This document shows positions 8,859 through 19,400 of a DNA stretch of 64,000 nt, piece by piece. The notes beneath the pieces are model-generated. The model had not been told where the DNA came from and searched no databases. It saw only the letters and a list, made by a program, of their open reading frames with translations. The translations under genes and the position numbers were made by a program. Numbering within the stretch: the stretch's first letter is position 1; each line of letters opens with the position of its first letter. The DNA lies in assembly GCF_017814975.1 (NCBI RefSeq), contig NZ_JAGIQA010000013.1, positions 1 through 64,000 of the forward strand, written 5' to 3'. The DNA comes from Cupriavidus consociatus (GTDB lineage Bacteria; Pseudomonadota; Gammaproteobacteria; Burkholderiales; Burkholderiaceae).

Positions 8859-9488
8859 ATGCCGTCATCGACGACCCCGTCCACCAAGTCCCCGCCCGCA
8901 GCGATCAAGAACCGCCGCGGCCTGGAAACCCGCGACCGGATCCTTGCCGTCGCTCGTGAGCTGATCAGCGCACATGGTTACTCCGAAGTGACGCTTGATC
9001 AGGTATCCGCGCAAGCCGGCGTGGCCAAGAGCAGCCTGCTCTGGCATTTCGGCAGCAAGGAAATGCTGCTGGCGCAGGCCGCGACCAGCCTGTTCGAAGA
9101 CTTCGGACATGAGCTTGGGAGTGTCGCCAGGCATGACGGCAAGACGCCACCGCAGCGGCTGGAAAACCTGTTCGACGAAGTCGCCGCCTATTTCACGGCC
9201 AATCCCGAGGCCAAGGGCGTGGTGCTCGGCCTGCTGTTCTCCGCCGGCGTGCCGGCCAGCGTGCGCGAGCAGATCCGGCACAGCTGGGACGCGCATGTAC
9301 GCGACCTGGCCGAGGTGCTGTCACTGCCGGGCCAGCCGCTGCCGCCCGAGATGTCGCGCCTGATCGTGGCGACGCTGCACGGCTGCTATATCCACTGGTA
9401 CGCCAGCGACCGCAGCGAGCCGATCGCCCGCTTCCTGGCACCGGCGCGTACCTTGTTCAGCGACTGGCTGCGCGCCCGGGCGGGCTGA
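8859..9488 (+). CDS. TetR-family transcriptional regulator
   Basis: A 209-residue TetR-family protein. The helix-turn-helix domain (about residues 20-65) contains TRDRILAVARELISAHGYSE, VTLDQVSAQAGVAKSSLLWH and FGSKEMLL. The C-terminal ligand-binding region is all helical and matches no named subfamily I can recall. ATG 8859 is used; an in-frame ATG at 8790 would add 23 residues and run closer to the operator. It is divergent from the alkylsulfatase gene and probably represses it through the palindrome at 8758-8781. Confidence 0.88.
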   Translation: MPSSTTPSTKSPPAAIKNRRGLETRDRILAVARELISAHGYSEVTLDQVSAQAGVAKSSLLWHFGSKEMLLAQAATSLFEDFGHELGSVARHDGKTPPQRLENLFDEVAAYFTANPEAKGVVLGLLFSAGVPASVREQIRHSWDAHVRDLAEVLSLPGQPLPPEMSRLIVATLHGCYIHWYASDRSEPIARFLAPARTLFSDWLRARAG

Positions 9489-9506
9489 ACAGCCAGGCGG
9501 CCGGCG

Positions 9507-10460
9507 TCAGGCGCGGCTGGCCAGCACGCACGCCGCCAGGTCCCACAGCGCATAGCCCACGCTCTTGAACACCAGCGGGCTGCCGCCGCGCGCGCGGATC
9601 GCATCCGCCTGCAAGATCGCCGTCTCGAACGGCTGCACGGTGCCCCAGTCAATGCCCGCCTGCAGCAGGTCGCCCGCCTCGTCCTCGATGCCGAACAGCG
9701 TATCGGCCAGCAGGCGCCCATGGTCCGCGGCCGCATGGCAAAGCTGCGGCGGCAGCTCGCACATGTCGGGGCGGAAGGCGCCCACAGCCGCGATAAAGTG
9801 GTCGTCGCGCCAGAGCCCGCTGTCCAGATCGGGCAGCACCGGGCTGCGGCTGGACGTGACCGTGACCACCATCGACACGCGCGGCAGCACCGCGGCAACG
9901 GTGTCGGCCACTTCGGCATCGACGCCCAGCGTACGCGCCTGGACGGCCAGCGCCTCGGCCTTGCCGCGCGTGCGCGATTGCAGCCACACCTTGCGCACGC
10001 CCAACCCGGCGACAAAGGCCTCCAGGTGCGTCAGCGCCTGCACGCCGGCGCCCACGATCAGCAGTTCGCCGCCGGTGCGCGCGGCGAAGCATTGCGCCGC
10101 CAGCAGTGACACCGCTGCGGTGCGCCGGCCGGTCACCGTCGGTCCGTCGAGCATGGCAAGCCGCGCGCCGGTATGCGCGTCGGCCACCACCACTTCGCCG
10201 AGGATGTTGGGCAGCCCGCGCCCGGGGTTGCCGGGGTGCACGGTGATGTTCTTGGTCATCACCAGGTTGCGGTTGCGCGCCGGCATCACCAGCAACGTGC
10301 CCTCGCCGTGTTCCGCATTGCCCACCGGTAGCGCAATGCGCGGCGGCGCCATGGCCGTGCCGTCGCGCAGCTCGGCCAGCATGTCGGCGATGGCGCGCGC
10401 CAGTTCGGGATACGGCAGGCGGGCCGCCGTGCTGGCGGCATCGAGGGGTACCAGGGACAT
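9507..10460 (-). CDS. Ornithine cyclodeaminase / mu-crystallin family reductase (pyrroline- or piperideine-2-carboxylate reductase-like)
   Basis: A 317-residue NAD(P)-binding protein of the OCD/mu-crystallin family. Typical segments are LVMPARNRNLVMTKNITVHP, GEVVVADAHTGARLAMLDGP, VTGRRTAAVSLLAAQ and the Rossmann motif LLIVGAGVQALTHLEAF, followed by RTRGKAEALA. The dinucleotide-binding residues are intact. Family members include ornithine cyclodeaminase, alanine dehydrogenase and delta-1-pyrroline-2-carboxylate reductases; the sequence most resembles the last group, acting on cyclic imines from proline or lysine derivatives, but this is not certain. It stands alone, convergent with the TetR gene. 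The start at 10460 matches the family N-terminus. Confidence 0.82.
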   Translation of the reverse strand: MSLVPLDAASTAARLPYPELARAIADMLAELRDGTAMAPPRIALPVGNAEHGEGTLLVMPARNRNLVMTKNITVHPGNPGRGLPNILGEVVVADAHTGARLAMLDGPTVTGRRTAAVSLLAAQCFAARTGGELLIVGAGVQALTHLEAFVAGLGVRKVWLQSRTRGKAEALAVQARTLGVDAEVADTVAAVLPRVSMVVTVTSSRSPVLPDLDSGLWRDDHFIAAVGAFRPDMCELPPQLCHAAADHGRLLADTLFGIEDEAGDLLQAGIDWGTVQPFETAILQADAIRARGGSPLVFKSVGYALWDLAACVLASRA

Positions 10461-10518
10461 GCGGGCGCTCCGGCTGGATGGTGAAGCGGCCATTATGCGG
10501 GACCGCCGCGCAGCGATG

Positions 10519-12768
10519 TCAGCGCCTGGCAGGCGTGGACGGCGCCCGCACTGATGCGCCGCGCACCTCGATGCCGATCCGGTCCACGACCTTGCCCGCC
10601 GCGTCGAGCAGTTCCACCTGATGGCGGCCCGGCCATGGCAGCCACGCCACCTCCGCGCCGCGGCCGAGCGTCTTGCCGTCCATGCGCCAGCTGACCGCGC
10701 GCGCGGACTGGCCGGCGACGCCTTCCGCCTGGAACCAGACGCGCTGCGACGCGGGCGGCATGTCGGGGTCGAGCGCGAACACGGTGCCGTTGGCCGGGTT
10801 GGCGATCGCCGGAGCGGTACTGGCCGCCGCCGCGGGCTTGCCCACGCTCACGCGCGTGATGGCCGTACCAGCGAGGAACACCTCCTCCCGCGCAGGTTCG
10901 AGGCCATCATCGAAATCCACGGCCACGCGCTGCACGCCCGCGGGCATCTCCGGCGCGCGGCTGCCTTGCGCGCGGTGCAGCGCTTCCATGACTTCATGCC
11001 ACACCGGCGCCGCGCCGGACACGCCGGAAACGTCGCGCATGGCCGCGCCGCTGGCGTTGCCGACCCAAACGCCCACGGTATAGCGCTGCGACCAGCCGAT
11101 GCACCAGTTGTCGCGCATGTCCTTGCTGGTGCCGGTCTTCACCGCGGTCCAGAAGCGCGTGGTCAGCGGGCTGTCGAGGCCGAAGGTGCGCGCGCGGGCG
11201 TGACGGTCGGCGAGGATATCGCCGATCACGTAGCTCGCGGCCGGTTGCATGACCGCCACTGGCGCAACCCCAGCTGCACCTTCGCGCAGCCGCGGCGGCG
11301 CATAGCGTCCGCCGCTGGCGAGCGCGCGGTAGGCATTGGTCAGCGCCAGCAGCGACACGTCGGCGCTGCCCAGCGCCAGACTGTAGCCGTAGTAGTCGCC
11401 CGCCTCGGTCAGCGGCAGTCCCAGCGCCACCAGCCGCTTATGGAAGCGGTGCGGAGTCACCATCACCAGCGTGCGTACCGCCGGCACGTTCAGCGATGCC
11501 GCCAGCGCCGCCCGCGTGCTGACCCAGCCTGCATAGCGGTGGTCGTAGTTCTGCGGCACATACAGTCCGCCGCCCACCGGCAGGTTCACCGGCCGGTCGT
11601 CGAGCAGCGAAGCCGCGGTCAGGCGCCGTTCCTCCAGCGCCTGCGCGTAAAGGAAGGGCTTGAGCGTCGAGCCGGCCTGGCGCAGCGCGGCGGCGTGGTC
11701 GACCTGCGCGGCCGACGACAGTTCGCCAGACGAACCCACATAGGCGAGCACGTCCCCGCTGGCGTTGTCGATCACCACCACCGCGCCATCCTCGACATGG
11801 CGCCCGGCCAGCTCTCGCAGGTGCCGGTCGAGGCTTGCCGCCGCCATGCGCTGCAGGCGGCCATCGAGCGTGGATACGATGCGCGCGGGCATGAGCGCGT
11901 CCGGCGCCAGCTGCGCGCGCGCGTCGCTGACCAGCCGGCGCGCGAGATGCGGAGCTGGAAGCGAGGCAAGCGGCTGCGCAGGCGCAAGCGCCGCGGCGTT
12001 ACGCTGCGCCACCGGCCCGGTGCGCAGCAGCGCCAGTTGCGCGAAGCCTTCCAGCCCTTCGCATTGGCGCGGCAGCCGCATTTCGCGCAGGATGCCACAG
12101 GCCCGGCGCGCCACCTGCACGGCCGGCGCATTGGGCGCGCGCACCAGTGCCACCGCCAGCGCCGATTCGCGCGCATCGAGCCCTTCCGGATACTTGCCGA
12201 ACAGCACCTGCGACATCGCCGACAGCCCGACCAGTTCGCCGCGGAACGGCACCAGGTTCAGGTACGCCTCGAGGATCTGGTCTTTGCTCCAGCTGCGCTC
12301 CAGCATCGCCGCGCCCGCGGCCTGGCCGACCTTCTGCGTGAAGCTGCGCCCCTGCGCTGCCGCGCCGGGCCGGCGCAGGTCGTCGCCCAGCAGTCCGGCC
12401 AGCTGCATGGTCAGCGTGGAGGCGCCGCGCGTGCGCGTGTTCCACAGGTTGGCCCACGCCGCCGCGGCCACTCCCTGCCAGTCGACGCCGCTATGCACGT
12501 AGAAGCGCTTGTCTTCCGACAGCACGATAGCCGTGCGCAATGCCGGCGAAGTCTGCGCCAGCGTGACCCAGTCGCCGCGGCGCGCGCGGAAGTCGTCGCG
12601 TACCCGGCCGACCACATCGCCGTGGCGGTCCAGCACGACCACGTCGGCGCTGCGCCAGTCGTCGCGCACCTGCGCGAAGGCCGGCAGCGCGGCGGCATGG
12701 CCGCTCCACAGCAGCGGCAGCAGCGCCAGCCAGGCCAGCCGCACGGCTCGCGCCTTCATGAGCCTCAT
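10519..12768 (-). CDS. pbpC: Penicillin-binding protein 1C (bifunctional transglycosylase/transpeptidase)
   Basis: A 749-residue class A PBP of the PbpC type. An N-terminal signal anchor (residues 8-25) is followed by a GT51 glycosyltransferase domain with LSEDKRFYVHSGVDW (catalytic Glu85) and GASTLTMQLAGLL. The transpeptidase domain has all three motifs: STLK (Ser367-Lys370), SLN (about 425) and KTG (544-546). The C-terminal domain (about 650-749) is the BiPBP_C type found in PbpC. Its ATG overlaps the stop of the YhhN-family gene (ATGA). The alpha-2-macroglobulin gene is two genes upstream, an association also known in enterobacteria, suggesting joint periplasmic defence or wall repair. Confidence 0.95.
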   Translation of the reverse strand: MRLMKARAVRLAWLALLPLLWSGHAAALPAFAQVRDDWRSADVVVLDRHGDVVGRVRDDFRARRGDWVTLAQTSPALRTAIVLSEDKRFYVHSGVDWQGVAAAAWANLWNTRTRGASTLTMQLAGLLGDDLRRPGAAAQGRSFTQKVGQAAGAAMLERSWSKDQILEAYLNLVPFRGELVGLSAMSQVLFGKYPEGLDARESALAVALVRAPNAPAVQVARRACGILREMRLPRQCEGLEGFAQLALLRTGPVAQRNAAALAPAQPLASLPAPHLARRLVSDARAQLAPDALMPARIVSTLDGRLQRMAAASLDRHLRELAGRHVEDGAVVVIDNASGDVLAYVGSSGELSSAAQVDHAAALRQAGSTLKPFLYAQALEERRLTAASLLDDRPVNLPVGGGLYVPQNYDHRYAGWVSTRAALAASLNVPAVRTLVMVTPHRFHKRLVALGLPLTEAGDYYGYSLALGSADVSLLALTNAYRALASGGRYAPPRLREGAAGVAPVAVMQPAASYVIGDILADRHARARTFGLDSPLTTRFWTAVKTGTSKDMRDNWCIGWSQRYTVGVWVGNASGAAMRDVSGVSGAAPVWHEVMEALHRAQGSRAPEMPAGVQRVAVDFDDGLEPAREEVFLAGTAITRVSVGKPAAAASTAPAIANPANGTVFALDPDMPPASQRVWFQAEGVAGQSARAVSWRMDGKTLGRGAEVAWLPWPGRHQVELLDAAGKVVDRIGIEVRGASVRAPSTPARR

Positions 12769-13469
12769 GACTGAGACCGTCCCGACACGATGCCCGCCAC
12801 CAGCAGCACCTGCGCCGCGGCATAGGTCCACCAGATGCCCAGCGCGAAGGTCTCGAACGGCACCAGGAAACGCGCGATGCCGATCATCATGTCCGATGCG
12901 GCAAAGCACAGCGCGCCCAGCGCCGCCAGCGGCGTCGGCAGCCGCGCCACCAGCGCGCTGCACGCCATCGCCGCAAGCACGCCCACATACAGCGACACCG
13001 GCACCGCCAGCGTGCCGAGATTGGGCCAGAAGCGGCCCAGCATGGTCCCGGCTACGCCAAGCATGGCGCCGCATGCGATCAGCCGGTGCGGGCGCAGGTC
13101 GCCGGCCAGCGGCACCAGCAGCCGCAGGTACGCAAGGTGCGCGAGCAGGAAGGCACCCAGCCCGCCCACGAACGAATACGACAGCGCGGGCACCGCCAGC
13201 AGAAAGTCGCCGATGGCCGAACACACCAGCGCGGCCACCAGCCAGCGCCGTTCCGGCAGCGGCCGGTGGAACCACGCGGCACGCGCCAGCAGCAGCGCCA
13301 TCGCAGTCTTCCACAACGGCTGCATGGCGATCTGCCCGGTCAATGGCGTGCCCTCGGGCAGCTCCATCGACACCTGCACCAGCAAGGCGCCATAGATCAC
13401 GCCCGCCAGCGCGCCCGCGAGCCACCACTCGCGCACCCGCGCCGGCATCCTCAGCGCGATCCAGCTCAT
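12765..13469 (-). CDS. YhhN family integral membrane protein (lysoplasmalogenase-like)
   Basis: A 234-residue polytopic membrane protein with about eight hydrophobic segments and the YhhN/TMEM86 signatures KTAMALLLARA, CSAIGDFLLA, GAFLLAHLAYLRLL and LCFAASDMMIGIARF. Eukaryotic TMEM86B hydrolyses lysoplasmalogens; the bacterial role is not settled. Its ATG overlaps the alpha-2-macroglobulin stop by 4 bp and its stop overlaps the pbpC start by 4 bp, so all three genes are translationally coupled. Insertion of a YhhN gene between the other two is the odd feature of this operon. Confidence 0.88.
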   Translation of the reverse strand: MSWIALRMPARVREWWLAGALAGVIYGALLVQVSMELPEGTPLTGQIAMQPLWKTAMALLLARAAWFHRPLPERRWLVAALVCSAIGDFLLAVPALSYSFVGGLGAFLLAHLAYLRLLVPLAGDLRPHRLIACGAMLGVAGTMLGRFWPNLGTLAVPVSLYVGVLAAMACSALVARLPTPLAALGALCFAASDMMIGIARFLVPFETFALGIWWTYAAAQVLLVAGIVSGRSQS

Positions 13470-16400
13470 GGACGTGCCCCGACCACCAGCCGCGCATTCG
13501 GCGCCACGCCGAAGACATCGGGCGCGTACATCGCTTCGACTCGCGACGGCGGCAGCGAGAACTCGCCGGCGTTGTTCAGGCGCACCGTGTACTCGACCGA
13601 CACTGTGCCCTTGGGCAGGTAGCCGAAGTACTCGCGATACGCCTGCGGCGTGCGTTCGGTATAGGCCGGCCAGGCCACGCCCTTGCGCCGCTCGCCGCGT
13701 GTGGCGATCTGCGAATCGCGGCCCAGGCCGCCGCCGAGGATGGTGGCGCCGGCCGGCACCGGGTCGCTGACCACCACCCAGGTCATGTCGGCCTGCGCAT
13801 CGATCTCGAGCTTGACGCGGTACACGTCGCCGCGCGACCACTTGCCCGACACCGACTGCTCCTGCGGCGTCACGGTGCGCTTGATGCGGTAGCCGGCAGC
13901 CAGCGGCGCGGTGACCGGCACCGCGGCCAGCGCCTGTACCGTCGCCCACGGATGGCCGGCGCCGGCCTGCTCGACCTGCAGCGTGCCGCCGTCCGCGCCT
14001 GCCGGCCACGGCAGGTCGACACTGCCCTGCGCCACGCCGTCGTTGCGCTGCGCACGGGCCCAGTCGAAGCTGCGCGTGCCATCGGCGACATTGCTCACCG
14101 AGACGCGCGTGCTGCCCGCCACCGGCGTCTTCTCGAACACCTGCGCAAAGCGCGTCACCGCCAGCATGCCCCACGCATTGGCGGTGGTGGTGCCCCAGGC
14201 GCCGCGCACCTGCCGGCCGATCAGGCCGGTGGCCAGCTGTGGCGCATCTTCCTTCCAGCCCTGCAGTTCAGTCGCCAGCGCCAGCAGCCGCGCGGCGTTG
14301 GTATCGCCGCCGGCCATCATCCACCACCAGTTGTCGTTGCGCTCGGTGGAGAATGCCAGCCGCGTGCCTTGCACCGTCAGGCGCGAGCGCAGCAGTTGCT
14401 GCGCCTCGGCCAGCCGCTGGTCGCGCTGTGGGATATCGGTCATGCGCGTCAGCAGCAGCGTCCAGTCGAGCAGCGCCGAGGTCGGCCACTGCGCCGGCAG
14501 GATCTGGATCGCATCCAGCATGCGCGGCTGCGCGTGGCCGGTGCGCGACAGCGCTTCGAGCGCGGCCAGCTTGCGCACCTCCAGGTATTGCGTGCCGCCC
14601 ACCGGCGACCAGCTGTCGCGGCGGATGCGGCCTGCGACAAAGTCAGCCAGTCCGCGCTCCATCTGCGCGCGCTGCGCGTCGGGAATGCGTAGCGCCAACC
14701 CGGCGCGCGCGGCCTCGTCGGTTACCGCCAGCAGGTAGGCGGTCAGCACCTCGCTGCCATGGTCGCTATCCGAAGCCAGCGGGAAATACGAAGCCAGCCC
14801 GTTGGCATCGAGGTACGACGGCAACTGCGTCATCAGCGCTTCCCACGCGGCCGTGTCGTTCAGGCCGATCGCCTTGGAGGCACGCTGCTCCAGGCAGGTG
14901 AACGGATAGTTGCGGAACCATTCGCGCACGCCCGGCATGCCGCCCGCCAGCGACGACTGGAAGTTCACCTGCAGCCCGCCGCGCACCTTGCCGGCAGGAT
15001 CCGCCAGCGCCCCCGGCGGCGTCTTGACCGGCACCGACAGCGACGGCGCCACCTGCGCCAGCGTTGCCTGCTGCACCGTCACCGGCACCGCGGGGACGAT
15101 CTGCTGCGAGACCTTGATGCGGTCGCCGGCTTTGCCACCGCCCTGCTCGCTCGCCTGCACTTCCCACATCACGGTGCCGCTGCGCGCATATGCCAGCAGC
15201 GTGGGCGCGGTCACGTCCCAGCCGATCTCGCGCGCTTCACCCGCCGGAATCTGCACGGTCTGCGCCGGCAGCGTGCCGTCGTTGCCGAGCAGCGTGGCGC
15301 GCGCGCTCGCCTGGACCGTCATGGCGCGCTTCGTGGTATTGCGCAGCGTGAACATGGCGCGGTAGCGATCGTCCTCGCGCACCAGCAGCGGCAGGCCCGA
15401 GATCACCTGCAGGTCCTGCGTGGCGGCGATGGTGGCGCTGCCGGTGCCGAAGCGGCCCAAGCCCAGGTCTGCCACGGCGACAATGCGGAAGCTGGTCAGC
15501 GAGTCGTTGAGCGGCACTTCCAGGCTGGCGCGGCCTTCGGCATCGAGCTGCACGCGCGGGTTCCACAGCAGCAGCGTGTCGAACAGCTCGCGCGTCGGAC
15601 TCTTGCCGCCGCCACCGCCGGCGGGCACCGCCTTGCGCCCGTAGTGGCGGCGCCCAATGATTTCCATCTGCGCGGTCGACGTTTCCACGCCATAGCTGCG
15701 CCGCTGCAGCATGGCATCAAGCAGGTCCCAGCTGGTGTTGGGCATCAGCTCCAGCAGTGCCTGGTCGACCGCGGCCAGCGCGACTTCGCCATTGGCGGCC
15801 GGCTTGCCGTCGGGCAACCTGACCTGGATCGCCACGCGCGCCTTGCCGCGCACGGGATAGGTGGTCTTGTCGGGAGTCACCGCGACATCCAGCCGATGTC
15901 CGGCATTGCCTACCCTGATCTCGGCCAGCCCCAGCCGGAACGCCGGCTTGGACAGGTCGACGAGTGCCGTGGGCGCGGCGTATTCGCGGCCTTCGCTGCG
16001 GAAGGCGCGCCACCACTCGCCCGGCTGGCGCCAGCCCCAGGTAAAGAACGAATACCACGGCACTTCATGCAAGCGCCCGCGCAGTGCCAGCACCGAGACG
16101 TAGACATTGGGCCCCCACTCCGCCCTGACCTGCACGCGCACCGTGGGATCGCTGCCATGCAGCTCGACCATCTGGGTCTGGTAGACGCCCTCGCGCTCCA
16201 CCGCCACCAGCGCGGTGGCGTGGCGGAACGGCATGCGCACCTGGAACACCGCGGTGTCTCCCGGCGCGTAGGATTTCTTCTCCGGCAGCAGGTCGATGCG
16301 ATCGTGGTTCTCGCCGCCGAACCACAGTTCTCCCTGGCGCGTGACCCATACCGTCGAAGCGGCCTGCGCGGTGCGTCCCTCCTTGTCGCGCGCGCTTGCC

Positions 16401-19400
16401 ACCAGTTCGACCTGGCCGGCCTGCTCCAGCGCCACTTCGCAGCGCGCACGGCCCTGCGCATCGGTGCGGGTCTCGCACACGGTGCCGAGGTCGCGCGTCT
16501 CGGTGCGGTTGTCATAGCGGTAGAAGCCGCCGACCACGCGCTTGCGCGCCGAGGTGGTGATGCGCGCGCGCGCATTGAGCTTGACCGGGGCATCGGCCAC
16601 CGGCTTGCCGCTGAGATCCAGCACCACGCCATGCACCGCCAGCTTCTGCTTCACCGAGACCCAGCCTTCGGTACGGATGCCGACCACCACGCCGGCCGGC
16701 CACAGCGGCACGGTCTGGCGCAGCGTCTGGATCTCGCCGTTGGGGTCGGAAAAGCCGGCCTCGAGCACCAGGTCGCGCGGCGCGTCGGTCTTGGGCAGCT
16801 TGCGCAGCGTGACGGTGCCGTTGCCGCTCTTGTCCAGCGTCAGCGGCAGCTTGTCCGCGACCAGTTTCTGGCCGTCGTCGGCCTGGTCCGCGTCATCCAT
16901 TTCCTCGTCGCCGCTGACGCTTTCGCGCTGCGGACGCGGCGGGTTGAACGAGAACTCGTCATAGCCGGGGAAGCTGACGCTCTTGTCGCGCAGAAGCGCC
17001 GATACGCGCACCGGCAACCCGGCCGCGCCGCCGCCCGACAGGTAGTGGATTTCCACGCCGACCGGCAGCTCGGCCGGCGCGATTGCGGCGCCGGCCTTGC
17101 CGGCCAGCTGCAGCGTGCCGGCAAGCACCGGCAGCCGGAACGCTTCGACGCGGAAGCTGCCGCTGGGATAGGTACGCGAGCCTTCGTTGCGGCCGCTCGC
17201 GCCCTCGCCCTGCTGCGTCTGCTGCGATGGTTGCGTTTCCAGCTCGACGGTATAGACGCCGAGCTTGGCCGCAGGCGGCACCTGGAACGTGCTTTCCGCG
17301 CTGCGCCCACCCGTGGCGGTCGGGCGCCACTGCAGCGGCAGCTCGTAGGTCTGGCCGCTGCCGTCGTGGCGGATCACCACGCGCGTCGGCAGCGGGCGGC
17401 TGGCCGGCGGCAAGGCAAAGCCCTGCGCGGTCTCGGCGCGGATCAGGTGCTTCATCGACACGGTCTCGCCGGCGCGCAGCAAGGTACGGTCGAAGATGGT
17501 ATGCGCGCGCACCGTCGGCGCGATGCCGGTGTCGGTGGGCACATTGAAGCGCCAGGCCTCGATGCCGCGATTCCAGTCCGACATCACGAAAGCCATGTCG
17601 GCCTTGCCACGGGCCTGCGGATGTGCGGCGGCGATGCGCGCCGACACGAAATAGCCGGACAACCCGTTCTGGTCGCAATTCGATTCCGGCACGGCTTCCA
17701 GCCTGGCAAAGCGCACCACGCCGCTCGCGTCGGTGCGGCCCTCGCCCAGCAGGCGCCCGCTGCAGTCGCGCACCGCGACGGCGGCGTCGGCCACCGGCTT
17801 GCCGTCGTCGAGCGCCGTGACCCACGCCAGGCCGCTGCGGCTGCCGTCGTCCTCGTTGCCCAGGCTGCGTCCCAGCTTGAAATGCACGCCCAGGTTGGTC
17901 ACCAGCGCAGCGGTGCGCACGTACATCGGCGCGCGCTTGCCGAGCAGCGCCGCGCCCAGCATCGGCGAAGCGATCTCGACCACGTGGAAGCCTGGCTCGG
18001 GCAGCGGGATGCCGACCACCTCGAACGGCCGCGGGCCGTCGCCCGATGGTTTGGGTACGGCGAGCTTCTGCACGCCGGACGCGCGCTCAAGCAGCGACAC
18101 CGAGCGCGTCTCGATCGGCACCGCGTTGCGCGGATTGCTGACGCGGTACGGCGAACGGCCCGCCAGCACCGCGTCGAGCTCGCCGCGGGTATAGCTGGAC
18201 TCATGCATACGGCGCACCAGGCCCAGCCATTGCATCACCGCGGCATCGTCGTCCACGCGCAGTTTCATCACCGTGCCGGCACGCGCCTGAATGCCACGCA
18301 CGGCAAGATCGGCCTCGACATTGCGCAGCGTCACCGGCAACAGCGGCGGATAGTCGGCGGGCGCCTTGCCGCGCGGCAGCTCACCGAAGCGCTCCACCAC
18401 GCCGAACGGCGCGGCGGCGAACTTGGCCAGGGGCGGCATGGATGCAGTGGCGACCTTGAGCGGGAACAGGTCGGCATTGGACAGCGTGCGGCCGCTGTCG
18501 TCCTTCATTTCCTTTGGTATCTCGATGGTGAACTGCGCCTTCTCCGCGAACGGCGCGGCAAAGCTCAGCGCGCTGACGCTGGCATCCGGGGCCAGGTCGG
18601 GATCGAACTGCGGCGCGCGCGGGCCCGACGGTGTTTTCAGCACCACCCGCTCCGCCAGCTTGCGCGGCACCGGGGCCGAGAACGTGACCGACATCGGCCG
18701 CAGCGGCGTGCATGGCGATTGCGCGTGCTCGCGCTCGCAGCTGAAGCTGGCGGTAAAGGGTTCGCGCACGGTGTAGTCGAAGCGGCGCTCGTCGCGCGTG
18801 GCCACCCCAGACGGCGTGGCGATGCCCGCGCCCAGCACCAGCTGCACGCGCGCCGCGGCCGGCAGCCGCTGCTGGCAGGCAAGCAGATGCACGGCATCGG
18901 GCGCCGGCCTGGCCAGCCTGGTCCAGTGGATCGCCGCGAGCAGGTCGTCGCGTTCTTTGCCAGCGAGCAGCCGCACCGGGATGCGCTCGCCCAACCCTTG
19001 CGCCTGGCACCAGGCGTGTTCTCGTACCGACACCGGCGTGGCCGGGCCGTTGAAGCGCAGCGCGAAGACCTGGTCTTCCTCGATCTCGCCGCCGGACGGC
19101 CGGCTGGCGATCACGGTCGGGCCGCCGGTCTCGAAACGGTATTCCGGCTTGCCGGCGTAGGCGGTACCGGCAACGCTTTTCAGCCCGGTGCGCATCCGCA
19201 CGCTGCAGCGCACCCCGGGCGGAAGATCGCTGGCGAAGTCGTAGACCCAGTTTTTGGCATCCACCCAGCGAGCCTGGCCGCTCGTGCTGGCGCCGGTGCA
19301 GGACACGGCGGCGGGCGCGGCGGCCTGCACGTCGCCCATCGGCACCATGGCCTCGTCGAAGCGGATCGCCACCTGCCTGACCTGCCCCACCGTGCCTTCC